From Siphlonurus alternatus (taxonomy: Eukaryota; Arthropoda; Insecta; Ephemeroptera; Siphlonuridae), in contig OX463778.1 in assembly GCA_949825025.1 (NCBI GenBank), forward strand, positions 50,492,829 through 50,556,828: a DNA stretch of 64,000 nt, read 5' to 3'. Below the pieces are notes generated by a model. It did no database searches. It was not told the origin of the DNA and was given only the letters and a program-made list of their open reading frames with translations. The position numbers and the translations under genes are program-made. Every line of letters starts with the position of its first letter. Position 1 is the stretch's first letter. Shown here in pieces: positions 11,907 to 23,800 of this stretch.

Positions 11907-14900
11907 CTAGACTTGAAGGTGGTTTCCGAGCTCAGTCGGAAAAATTTCATAGAGAACAACTTCCAGTAGCTCCTGCAACATAAAACATTATTTTACTGTA
12001 GCCATAAGGAAGTTTGAGCAAATTTCTCACTACAAAACTCAATTCATACAATAAAATTAATAAATATTTAAGCTGTTTTGCATATCGAAATTATAGTCTG
12101 CTAGTAAACCCTGAACAGTATAGTTTACATTTTCTGTGTTTTATTAAATAATGGTACATATTTTTTTTTAAGAAACTGTTCAGGGGTTTACCGGTTGACA
12201 GCATTGACAGAGAAGTTAGATTTGACTGTTGCTGCTACATCTTTGTAGCTGCAGGTTCAAATTATGTTGATTACGATAATTAGTTTTGATTTTGTTGTAA
12301 AGTAATATCATGTATGCTTACATAGAAGAGTTGTTTGTTGAGCCTGGACTCCTGGAGGGCGTCAAACACCTTGAGGGCGCCCTTCCTCGCACTCTGCTGA
12401 CCAACCAGGTTGCTCAGGATCTCAGGAACGTTGGCGACAAACAAATGTCTGGCTTCCACTCTGGAACATGGGAAACAGATTGTCGCCTCATTATAGATAT
12501 GCATGTGAAAATAGATTGATATATTTATTTTCCTGGTGCTCAAAATGCTGAATTGATAGTAATTACTAATTACAGAGAGACTATAATATAGACTTTTATT
12601 CTTTTATATTGTTTTAATGTAAGCAATCTGCACTTTTTTTTTTCCTAATCATGAGGGTTATGTATTACACTACATCTTTCAATAATTGAGAAGTTTTGAA
12701 CCAGCTGATAGATGCTGTAGATTCTTATACCGTAAATATTGTTAAATATAATATATTTCACTACAACATGGTTGAAGCAACTCACCGTGTCTGTGTGCGT
12801 TGCTGAGAGGTACGCATGGGGGACGGGGCAGCCAGCTGTCCGTGTGGCCACCACGAACCAATGAACACTTGGGCATAAAAATGCAACATGGGTTCAGAGA
12901 AGACCCAAGCCACAGTTTCACGCACCTGCCTGTAAACCATCACAAAAAAATTAGAATGAGGGTTTTATAACACATGGTTTGTAATCTAGTGTAGCTAAAT
13001 CATCAAATGTAGACAAACAAATCAAAGATAATATTTTATTTAAGGTGTGTGTACCTGGTGATGGTGCGTCCGTAAGTAATCTGCACGAAGGTGATGAGGG
13101 ATCGTCTGAGCCAGCGGAAGAGACCTCGCAAGTCAAACACTTCTCCCAGGAGAGCGTAGAGAGGTTCTGCAACCCCGTCTCGTCCAGGCCCTGAGCCATC
13201 TGCACGACCCTCCTCCTCTAATAGAAGTTCTTCGTCCTCACTCTCCTCTCCCCCTCCCCCCACCCCAATCCCGCCTCCCAGTGAGCCACTGCTGCTGCCG
13301 GCACTGCCACTGCAAGAAAACCAAGGCAAGTCAAAGCAAGCACAACTTAATTACATACAACAAACTCGTCATGGACCATAAAATGTTGCAAGTTTATCAA
13401 CTGCAGAAGGATTAGCAATCTATAGCTTTAAAATCATAATTTTTTTCTTTACTTCTTTTATTTTATTTGTTATGTTCTTTAAATAGTCACTATAGTTTTA
13501 TGGTAATATTTTAAAAATCATTACTATTTCAATATAAGATCATTCCTACTTGCGATATAAATTGCTTTGACCTACCTCTTGAAGAGTGTTGACAACGAAA
13601 ACTTGTTCTTCTTGGGCGAGGGTGCCACCTGCTTGAGGTGGTCAGAGCTTGGGCTAAGGAATGTGTAGAGGGCCTCACTTTGGTTCAGTCTGTCGTCTTC
13701 CAGAACAACCTAAGCACACAATCGTCAGTAGGTGGCAGCAGGAGCAACAATCTCGGGACTTACCTCCAAGTAACGTTGAATTAGCACCTTTGCTTTCTCT
13801 AAAGCTCCTTTGTCTATAGTTTTTCCAAATAAAAACTTTGCAGAAAATGTTGGCAGTTCAAGGTTCTTTACCTCCGCATCCAACTGACTGGAATAACACA
13901 TGAAAAACACACCAATTAGTAATGTTAAGTATTTTATTCATACATTTTTGTTATTAATATATCACACATGGCTTTATTTTTTTTGTCTCTAGTTTAAATT
14001 AAAAAATGATAATGCACTTTAAATTTTTTTTTTTATCAAAGTCTGTGTAATTATGGTTTGAGGCTGTACCTGAGTTTCCTGTGCAACTCGAGGAAGTCTC
14101 CAAGCTTCCTGAGCACCACCCAACCCGTGGAAATTGCATCTGTGTCCTCCTCATCCTCCAGGACGTGCACCACCAGCACAAACTGCGGTGGCTCTCGCTC
14201 ATCTGGCATCTGAAAGTAGAGGCAATGTTCCGTAGAATGTTCATTCACAATTAAACGTGTTTTTAGACAGCTTTAAATTTTTTTTAGTACATCTATGAAC
14301 AATGATAATAATAAAAAATATAAAAAAAGTGGGTTCATACATCATACATGACCAAAATGTGTCAATTGCCCCAAAATACCAATTACCAACCAAGCAATCA
14401 ACCAGTATAAAAAAAAAAAAAATAAAAATAAATAAAACAAATAAAATAAAAATAAATTGAAAGTAATGGTATATTTATTTGATATATAGTGAAGAAAATA
14501 TAGAAAAGCTAAACTTAAAAGACTTATATAAATAAATTTACTGCATTTTTTTATCAATAATTAAATTTGTTTTTATCCATTTACAGTACTTCATAATGTT
14601 ATTTTTACCTCTGTATCAACATAACTCCTTACAACGATTGAAGTAAAAATACCACCCTCGTTTCGGTCCTCCCACCTTTTGAGAGTATTTCTTATTTCTT
14701 GGAACACCAACAAAAGCATTCTAAAAAAACAAAATTGTAAACTTGTGTGTACCTCTGCGGACTGCACCATGGCTCGCCAGCGTCCCAGGTGCTCTCCCCA
14801 GGTCTCAGTGCGCATGAGGTGCGCCTCGAGCTGCCGCCTCTCTCCCTCTAGCCTCTCAACTTCGTGCTCCAGCAGCAGCAGCACTCGCGACTCCGGCTTG

Positions 14901-17900
14901 AGGGAGGTTCGCAGAGCCTGCAGTGCCTGAACACAACACAGTCAGTTCATACCACACCTAAGTTCTGCATAAATGTCTCAAGGTATAAATAAATTAATAA
15001 TTCAGTGGCCTCAAAGTACTGATTGACTATTGTTTTCCCTCCAGTATATCTGAGTTATACCTGTCTCTTGGTCCCCAGTTTCTCTTCCAGCTGAGCAAGC
15101 TTACGACGGGAGTAATTATGTTCAGGTGCCACGCTGCTTGATTCCGAGCCCAAACCAGAGTCTGCGGATAGCTGGCTCTCTTCTGGAAAGAAAATCAGCT
15201 GATATAAATAAACACAAACTACATGAGGGAGTTTCATTGTGTAGTTAATGTTGGTAAAGTTGTAAAACATTTTAATGTAAATTCCCAACTATTGGCCTTG
15301 TAAACCCATGAAGGTAAGTCAGTATCTTACCTGTACTTTCTACATTTTCAGATGATACTGCCTCTTCCATGGCAGTAAGCATTCTCTGGTACTGGTCACT
15401 TGCAACAAATAATGGGTAATACTTTTCTTCTAAAATACGAACAACGTCTTCTTGGACTTCATAAAATACTTCTGGACCCTGATCTCCTAAGAGGAATGAT
15501 TCAATTCTTTTCCTAACGCCCTGAAACAAATAAAAAATAATAATAACACTAGTTTTTTGCCTAGACATGAAGACTTTACACATTTAAACTACATTTCTGC
15601 ACATTTAGGGCATTCACAAAGGACTAGGGATAAATTCTTAGTACCAGATTTTGCACTCTTAATTTTTTATCAAATTTTTGTATTAAAAATGTTTAGGCTA
15701 AAATGATCTTAATAATCTTTGTGAATACCTTCTATTGTTTTTTGTTAATTTTTTACCACTTTCTTAAATTTTTGCTCAGAGTTCTGCACATGTTGGTGCT
15801 CACCTTGTCCACCTTGAGTGGTGAGGAGGGAGGGTGGATGTGCGTGTAGTACAGCTCCTGGGCCAACTGGTGCCACTGCTGTCGCGGGGCCTGCCGCATC
15901 TTCTCCGTGGCTGCCCAGTACAGCAGGAAGGCTGCCGGGGAGCCCACCCCCTCAGGTGACGGCGTTGAGGCAGACTGCTGCTGCAGGAAGTGCTGCAGTT
16001 GAGTGCGACCCTCGGCACTCTCCAGCACACTCAGAAGTGGCAACGCCTGTCACACAAACACTGCTCATTAGTTTCTAAATCAAAGCAAAATTCAAGTAAC
16101 AATAATTAACAATTATTGTGGGTTATTTGAGTCAATATCGTATAAAAAAGCTGCAATCTTCTATTTTTTAACTTTAAAAATTAATTTACAGACCAAAATA
16201 TTTGACCCCAAGCTATTTTGCAGCACACAAACTAATACCAACGATCTACTGTTTTAAAATGTTAACAGTTATCTCTAGAGCGCGGAAAAAAGTCTTTTGG
16301 ACTTTTTGTGTATATGGGGCCTATTTTAATGTCATTTAGGATGTCCACCGATCTCCGGAAATGGATTAAAATGAGCCTATAAAAAAAGCGACTTTTTAGA
16401 CTATTTTGTGATTTTACGACTATTTCGGCAAAAGGTGACTTTTTGAGACTTTTTGACACATTCTAGTATATTTTTTAGTTATTTTCTTCTCGAAAATATA
16501 GTTAAAAAAATAGAATAAAATAAAAAGCTTTTGAACACAGTTATGCGTGTCAAAAATAATTTTTTTTGACACTGCATGCCATCTATTAGGGGCAAAAATC
16601 ACTACATCCGCCTTGCGGAAATTCATGACGAAAAAAAAAACACCTGTTATTATCATCCAGGCGTCAATGGCTCGTGTTTATTAGAGGTGATGGCGTTGAA
16701 ATACGCTCAGCTAACCTCCTGCGACGTGGAACGCTCCTTCTCCATCTATAAGAACGTGCTCACCGAGAAGCGCACGAGCTTCACCGTGGCGAACGCAGAG
16801 GACAGTGAGTCTGAGGTGGAGGAGTATTAAAAGTACCAAGAAGAAAATTAAAATTGTTTTTTCTTTTAAAACTGTATGGCCCACTACAATAAAAAGCATC
16901 AACATTATCTAAAACAATGTCTTGTTCTTTTTATTACTCATAGAATTATTTAAATAATTTCTTACTACTCTTAATAAAATTAGTGAATGAAATTAAAATA
17001 TTTTAATATCTTGGCTTTCTATAACAAAACACTCATTAAAAAAATTGACTTTAAAACGGTATTTAAAAGACATTTTGTACGATTAAGTACAAAGTCGTAA
17101 TTTAACACGAATAAACAATTTTTTTGTTATCAGAAATAGCACTATTAAAATGCATTTTTGTTGCTCTTTTTTTTAAAAAAAAGGGACTTTTTTGGAGACT
17201 TTTTTCGAAAAAAGTAACTTTTTTAGAGACTTTTTTGCAAAAAAAGTAGACTTTATAGGCGACTATTTGTTAAAAAAAAGAGACTTTTTTCCGCGCTCTA
17301 GTTATCTCATTCTTTAGCTAAGAAATACTGAATGTTTAAGGAGAAATATTACCAGTACCCCAATTTTTGATGGTCTGCGAATAATCTTCAAATTCATGTC
17401 AACTAGCTCACCTGCTTGGTCTCAAAACTGCCTGCCTCAGAGCAAGACTCATCAGCAGGGAAGTTCCTCCACCCCATGGCACGCAGACGACGCTCACACT
17501 GATTCTTGGCATGCGTCAGCTGGTTGATGTACCGCTTGAGATTCCGTACCTGTAACTTAATTTAGTCAGCCATTGGGGATGTTGCAAACTTACTCTCAAG
17601 TGAATAATAAAAATAAATTATTTTGCAATTTGCTGTTATGTACAGTATATCATCCATATATTTATTTATTTTTTATTAAATTTCTGTAACAGATATTCAC
17701 CTCATTTGCATTATTTTTTTCTTTTTCATCTTGAACTTCTTTGGCTTTTAATTGTTGTACATTTGCTTGCATAATTTCTGTTACGATATTATACCTGAAA
17801 TTAAAGTGGTATCAATTAGCTGTTCTAGGTGAGGTCGCTCAACAAATTTTCTACCTGATATGTTTCAGAGTCTCTAGGTCATCACAGTCTTTGATCATTT

Positions 17901-19938
17901 GCAGAAAATCATCGTAGCTGGCTGCATAAGTAAATGGCCTCTTCTTGGCTCTCACCACCTCTTGCTGCCTAATGTATGCAATGATCTTCTGATTGATAAA
18001 GTCAGGGTCACATAGAAGGTTGATTGCTGGCTGGAGAACTGGAAGAAAAGTAACACTCTCATACTTGAAACATGTAACATAAAGTGAAAAGAAAAACATA
18101 TATATAGAAATAAAACAACATAATTATTATGGTAAAAATCATTAAACGAAGTTAACTAAAATGGTAAATTATAACTTTCCTGACTATTTAATGTAACATC
18201 TGCAGTACAATTACAGTACTACAGTATTTATTTTTCAATTATGATTTTTGTATGCACTAATTAATTAATATTGCAGTGAGTAAATCTTTCAAATCTTTCT
18301 AAAGTAAATTTTTAAAGAGTCAATTAGTATTATAGCACTCTAGTTGGAAGAAGCAGAGAGTAGCAACAAAAATAACCAAGGAATTTTTTGTCATTAGCAA
18401 GAGGAAGAAAAGATTGGATTGATTAATTTTCAATAATTCCAATGCATTTTTCCTTGCACCATGACCAATTCAGACCATTCCTCGTCCTTCCTGGCTACCA
18501 GTAGTACCTGCAGTACCATCTCACCATAACCAAAAATATATACAAAACTTTAACTAAAATTAACTTAGGGAAATGAAAGATCTTGAACTTTAATTTTGTT
18601 CATTTTGAATTAAGATTTGGCCACTAGGTGTCTCTTACTTGCACAGGCGAGGACCTCTCTAGCCAGCAAGCGTAGCAGCGGGCTGGTGGCGTAGGCCTCG
18701 GGCAAAAGCAGCACGACGGCCATTTCGGACAAACCACGCAGGAACTGCTCCTCCTTGGCCTTACTTGCCACGTGGGGTGAGACGTGGATCACCGCAGGGC
18801 CGCCAATACGACTGTAGGTTAAAAGCAAAGTAAATACATTAGATGAGCATATTGCTAAACTTTAATTGTAAAATCTTTGACATCCACAGAAAAGTTTTAG
18901 GCACATTTTACAAAATTTTTGTAGCAAAAAAAATATTTTTTATTTGATTTTACTATAACAAATGGTCCAAAGTCAACTTCTTTTTGACTGTTATAGTGAC
19001 AGTATTAGGGTAATATTGCTTGTAGAAACAGTTTACTATTACGTGTGTCAAGAATATTTTCCATCAATATTAAATTTACAGTACACTGCAAAAATGGACT
19101 CACACTGCAGCAACTTGGGCAAGCCTGAGACGCTCAAAGTGTGCTGTGACCCGAGTTGTCATGTCACATGCCACCAGCTGCGTTTGATCCACATGAGCGA
19201 GTCTCTCGTGAAGTCTTCTCACACCCTCCCACAAGTCCTCTCTGAAACATAGACAAAGACGCATCACAATACTTGCTTTTATTGCTCAATAAGCTTTGAA
19301 GTCCATATTATCACAGTAAATGCAGAGCACTTACTTAAGGGCTTGTGTCAGGGTATGAGGCTGGGCACAAAGCCCCTCAAGCCAGTGTGCCAAATAGTCT
19401 CGTAGAGCCAAGTCTAGCAGCTGCTGTAGAACAGCATCTACCATGCGACCAAACACTACTGGCAGACAGCGAGTGGTGCCCTCGGGAGGTGTTGGTGACC
19501 AAGCGCGATCTTCCTTGCGGTGCCGACAATGTTGACCTCGGACCTGTCAATTATAATATCAGTCAGAGTAACCAGAGTACCCAGAGAAAGTTAAATTATT
19601 AACTAAAAACATACAGGATATATGCATAAATCTGCAAAGTTTTGTGTGCATAATATCAGAGTCCATATTAGTGATATGCATAATCCACTAACCTTTAAAA
19701 ACTCTTCAACAACATCTGAAGGGAATGGAAGATCTATAGAAGGACTAGAAGAAGAAGACAAATTTGTTCCACAATCTATGAAGAAATAAGCGTAAACAGT
19801 TAGGGCGATGCCAAGGACGATTGCTCCTAAAGTTATCACAACGAACAGAAACACTGACACCCATTCTGACCGCAGCGCAAGGGCTACGGCCAGAATTGCA
19901 AGTGCAGAAAAAGCTAATTTTACTGCACTAATTGACAT
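11907..19938 (-). CDS. SNX25: Sorting nexin-25 (PXA-RGS-PX-Nexin-C)
   Basis: Eighteen coding exons, high to low coordinate: 19938-19693, 19543-19335, 19241-19104, 18811-18639, 18038-17855, 17794-17701, 17549-17412, 16046-15804, 15520-15331, 15182-15061, 14926-14753, 14209-14070, 13887-13764, 13709-13576, 13309-13055, 12929-12786, 12460-12322, 11972-11907. They join to 970 aa. Residues 1-55 contain two hydrophobic membrane segments. The PXA domain is at about 108-320 (DPDFINQKIIAYIRQQE), RGS-like at 395-530 (GPEVFYEVQEDV), coiled coil at 565-630, PX at 638-755, and Nexin-C at 820-960 (LVGQQSARKGALKVFDALQE). Known SNX25 binds phosphoinositides on endosomal/ER membranes and promotes TGF-beta receptor degradation. 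An odd feature is a Gly/Ser- then Glu-rich linker at about 770-808, between PX and Nexin-C. A hAT element sits in intron 7. The gene is head-to-head with the HAD phosphatase. Confidence 0.93.
16276..17300. mobile_element. Deleted hAT transposon with 8-bp target duplication
   Basis: The element begins TAGAGCGCGGAAAAAAGTC at 16276 and ends in the exact complement at 17300. It is flanked by the direct repeat GTTATCTC at 16268-16275 and 17301-17308, the 8-bp duplication typical of hAT elements. Both ends carry repeated GACTTTTT motifs in subterminal positions, as expected of transposase binding sites. At 1,025 bp it is much shorter than an autonomous hAT, and it keeps only the transposase C-terminus. 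It lies in SNX25 intron 7. Confidence 0.93.
16576..16830 (+). pseudogene. hAT transposase C-terminal fragment
   Basis: An open stretch of 84 codons inside the hAT element. Its second half reads KYAQLTSCDVERSFSIYKN, the conserved hAT dimerisation region, and ends in an acidic tail before a stop. The catalytic RNase-H-like core and DNA-binding domain are absent, so it cannot transpose by itself. It is more GC-rich than its surroundings. An AATAAA at about 16887 may be its old poly(A) signal. Confidence 0.85.
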
Positions 19939-20603
19939 AATTTTTTAACGTAAATTATCTTATATAATAAGCTTTTTAAAACCCATTTTTAAGCCTGTAA
20001 ATGGTTTATGGCGCATTTCTGAGCCATAATCAGCTGGATTTTGCGATTAAAAAAATTGCATTGGTGCCAACATTTTTTTAACAATTTTTTTTTTGCTGCG
20101 ATTCAAGTTGATTAACTAATTAAACAAATTAAATGTGCGTATATGTAATAATTTAATTTTTTTAATTTTTTGTGCTTTCAAGGGGCCGATTACAAGATCC
20201 CAATCAACTGAGGTCAATCTTTAAGGTTGCAATATTGACGCAATGACCTTGACCCTTGGCCAGCTGATTGAGCTGGTTCAATTCATAGAGTTAAATATTA
20301 AATAGAGAGGCTATCCGGTAGGTGGCGCTGTAGCCTCGCCGAGCGCGGTTCCACTAACTGACGTTTGAAACGGGCGTCTATGACGTCACTATAGGCACTA
20401 ACAATGTTAAATTTGATCAGTCAATACTGCGCTGAATACAATGAATAGTAGCAAAATAAGCATAACAACAGGTTAATGGGAATTGTAATTGTAAGCAACA
20501 TTTATTTGGTAGACGTTATATGAAAAACGAAGTTGAATAAAAATTATAAAAAAAATATCCCTAACTCTATTGGAATTTGACGCCTGTAGGTTGGTACAGC
20601 GAA

Positions 20604-20633
20604 CAGCTGCTATAGCAGCAGCTGCATCACGTG
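20604..20633. promoter_or_regulatory. E-box cluster (two CAGCTG, one CACGTG)
   Basis: Three palindromic E-boxes within 30 bases: CAGCTG at 20604-20609 and 20619-20624, and CACGTG at 20628-20633. This spacing, just upstream of a TATA-like motif, suggests binding by bHLH factors; the CACGTG type is used by MITF/USF/CLOCK classes. Function is inferred from motif only. Confidence 0.45.
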
Positions 20634-20657
20634 ATCACAGAGAGCGAATCAGGAGGC

Positions 20658-20663
20658 TATAAG
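20658..20663 (+). promoter_or_regulatory. TATA-like motif for the HAD phosphatase gene
   Basis: GGCTATAAGAGCC, an uninterrupted TATAAG core, about 210 bases before the start codon. A pyrimidine-rich TCACAC start about 25 bases downstream could be the initiator. Only motif evidence. Confidence 0.35.
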
Positions 20664-20872
20664 AGCCAGGGCGTCTGTGTCGTCACACAGAAATGCAACT
20701 CTTGAAATTGACCAACGCACTATAACATTAGGAAGCTAGAAAGTCGCCCCCCCTTGGTTCAATTGTTTAAAAAATCTACAAAACTTGGAATAAAGAAATT
20801 CTAAATCACTGCTCTAAATTTGTATTTTGCAGTTTCATTTTGAAAAGAATTCGTAAAAAATACACTTTAATA

Positions 20873-23800
20873 ATGAAAAAGTCATGTCAACTTCTATCGA
20901 GTTTAAGCAAGAAAGAGTTCAGCAAGTTTTTGGACTCTATCGACACTGTGCTAACAGACTGTGATGGTAGGCATAAAAAAGATAAAAGATAAGCAGTGTG
21001 TACACATACACATTACATGCATACACCTCTGCTTGCGGCTATTGTGGGTATTCCACCACGGTGGCTCGCTTGCTTGCGGCTGACTCTCTCAGCCCCTCCC
21101 TAAACTTACTAACACTCTGAACCTTCACAATAAGCCCAGAGTCCAGCAAATTCCACTCCTTAAATATCAATCTTGATGTCCTCTACTACAGTAATCTATA
21201 TACATACAGTATGTATATTGTAGGCCTGTTCGTAAACCCTGCTCGGTGTACACTTTCTACTTTCTACACCCAATCGACCTTATATCTAATGTATGATACT
21301 GTACATAAGGTCGATTGGGTGCAGAAAGTGTACACCAAGCAGGGTGTACGAACAGGCCTTGTATTATATGCATACTGTCATATTACAATTCCCCGAATTC
21401 TCCACCTCCTGGCCCCTCCACCACCTCTTCGTCAAGTACTGCAATGTAGATTGAACTATGGGAATGAAAATCCCATTCTCTCCCATGTATGATACCATCC
21501 CTCTGAGAAAGGAAGTTGGTCATTTCCGTTTCAACTAGTACATACACTATAAAATTCTGATCCTCTCTTCTCCTTCTTCCCTATCTCACTTCTTGCTGCC
21601 TGACTTTAACTTTAACAATGCCGCCCTGTTCACGTGCTTCCTCTTCGATGACAGTTAGATTTGGTTATTGAAAAGCTTTACTAGCTAGACTACATTACAG
21701 TATACAATTAACATGTATTTTATAAGTAGACCTCTAATATATGCTTCTTAAAATCAAAATGCTGTATTCGCATCTAACAATTGACATTTATAAACTGTTT
21801 TCAGGTGTTCTGTGGATGGAAAATGAGGTACTTCCCGATGCAAACACAACTCTTAATAAACTGCAGGCCCTCGGCAAGAAAGTATTTTATGTCACAAACA
21901 ATAGTACAAAGACCCGAGATGAGTTTGTTACTAAGTGTGAAAAGCTTGACTTCAAGGCTGAAAAGGTAACAAGCGTAGTGAAGCAAAGTCAATCAAATTT
22001 GCTTCTAAGTAAGGATGTTGTAAATTACTTTTGCTGACTCTCACTTAACTACGAATGTATTCATGCAATATCCTGATCCTGATTCGCCTCTTCAGATGAT
22101 TTTTTTAACGCTTCATTGTTTAGTTTTGTTACTGGTAACTTATCTTGGTAAAAGAAAAGGATAGTAGGAATAACCAGCAAGGCCTTACCGATCGAAAGAG
22201 TCACAGCAGGTGAAAATCTTGTGGTCACAGTGCACTTGAAAGTTATTATCATTTTTTAAACGTTTCGCATCGTGGAGATGCTTCTTCAGTCACAAGATTT
22301 TCACCTGCTATGACTCTTTCGATCGGTAAGGCCTTGCTGGTTATTCCTACTATCCTTTTCTTTTACCAAGATAATCACAACCTAAATAGTTTATTTTCCT
22401 TAATTTAAATAATTACTGGTAACTTAAGGGTAAGGTAATGCCACCAATGTTAAAAAAAAATTTCTCACACAAAAATTCTGAAAAAAATTTAAAATGTTCT
22501 CCTCTACACCCCCTATCAGTAGCTAAAATATCAGGTATACAAATACGATCTAGTTTTTGAGTTATGAATTTTTAAAGTTGACTACTTTAACATGGAGAAA
22601 TGGAAATTCCATGTTAAATTAGTCAACTTTAAAAATTCATAACTCAAAAACTAGATCGTATTTGTATACCTGATATTTTAGCTACTGATAGGGGGTGTAA
22701 AGGAGAACATTTTAAATTTTTTTTCAGAATTTTTGTGTGAGGGATTTTTTTTAACATTGGTGGCGTTATCTTACCCTTAACACTTTAATAATGAGCTGCA
22801 ATTTTCCAGGAAAAAAAAAAGTTTCTTTATCATTAAGTTTTATCAAAAGTTGTTGACTCTGTAAAAACACACCCGTACTGGTTCTCATTTATTTTGAGCT
22901 AAATGCAGAGATCAACTGTTTCGGTGAATTGTTTCTACCAATTCTTCACTGTTTTTCTTTATAATAATTTCAAGAGTATATAGAGAAACTGACCCTGATT
23001 TACTCTGTTCAGGATGAAATAATCAGCACGTCTTACCTGGCAGCCTCATATCTTCAGAGCCTGAACTTTGACAAGAAGGTTTACGTTGTGGGATCACAAG
23101 GCATCACTCAGGAGCTGGATCTGCTTGGTATTAAGCATATTGGAGTAGGGGTAAGTTCAAGAGGGTATTTGTAAGTTGACTAAGTTAATTTAGAAAATAT
23201 CAAATTGCACTGCTTATGTTATAAAATATTGTACTGTACTGTATTTTCATTTCCAAAGAGCTTGTAGGTAATTCATATTGTAACAGTATTTTAATATATG
23301 TAGTCCCAAACCCATAGTAGATATAAACCATTTCATCAAGTTTGGGAGTCCAGTATCATTTAGGCAAGACCTACCTCTCCACCAAATTTCATCAAAATCA
23401 TAAATTCTGCGCTCCCCACCCCCCTTCTTAGTCATGGCCACCACAAAACCTTTCTTTTCAACTCGCCTTTCCTTTATCCTCTTCTCAGTGGTTAGGAGTA
23501 AGAGTGGATGGACCTTCAGGTTTAAACGTCACCACCATAAATAAGATTAGCCACGATTAACAGAAAACACTAAAAGTGTGAAAATTCATTCTTGAAAATT
23601 AACTGTACAGTTTTATGCTATTGATAATAAACAGAATGATTTAAAAATATATGTATTCTTTCTGTTTAACTGGCTAACTGTATATTTCCTTGCCACCTTA
23701 TTTTTGTTCTTCAGCACAGTTCGTTTGCTTTTTAAGTATACTGTAGCATTGTTACTAAACTTTTGTTCTCCTTCAGCCGGACCCCCTGACGGAGAGTATC

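Larger units (their letters stand above)
19939..20872. promoter_or_regulatory. Bidirectional promoter region between SNX25 and the HAD phosphatase
   Basis: About 930 bp separates the two divergent start codons, so both promoters must lie here. It contains a TGACGTCA (CRE-type) site near 20380, an E-box cluster at 20604-20633 and a TATA-like motif at 20658, both listed separately. The sequence is more CpG-rich in 20.3-20.7 kb than in the flanks. No open frame of interest is present. Confidence 0.6.

Noticed and set aside
16576..16830. Possible host gene for an 84-residue protein
   Set aside because: The second half matches the hAT transposase C-terminus, and the region sits inside an element with TIRs and target duplication; it is a transposon remnant.
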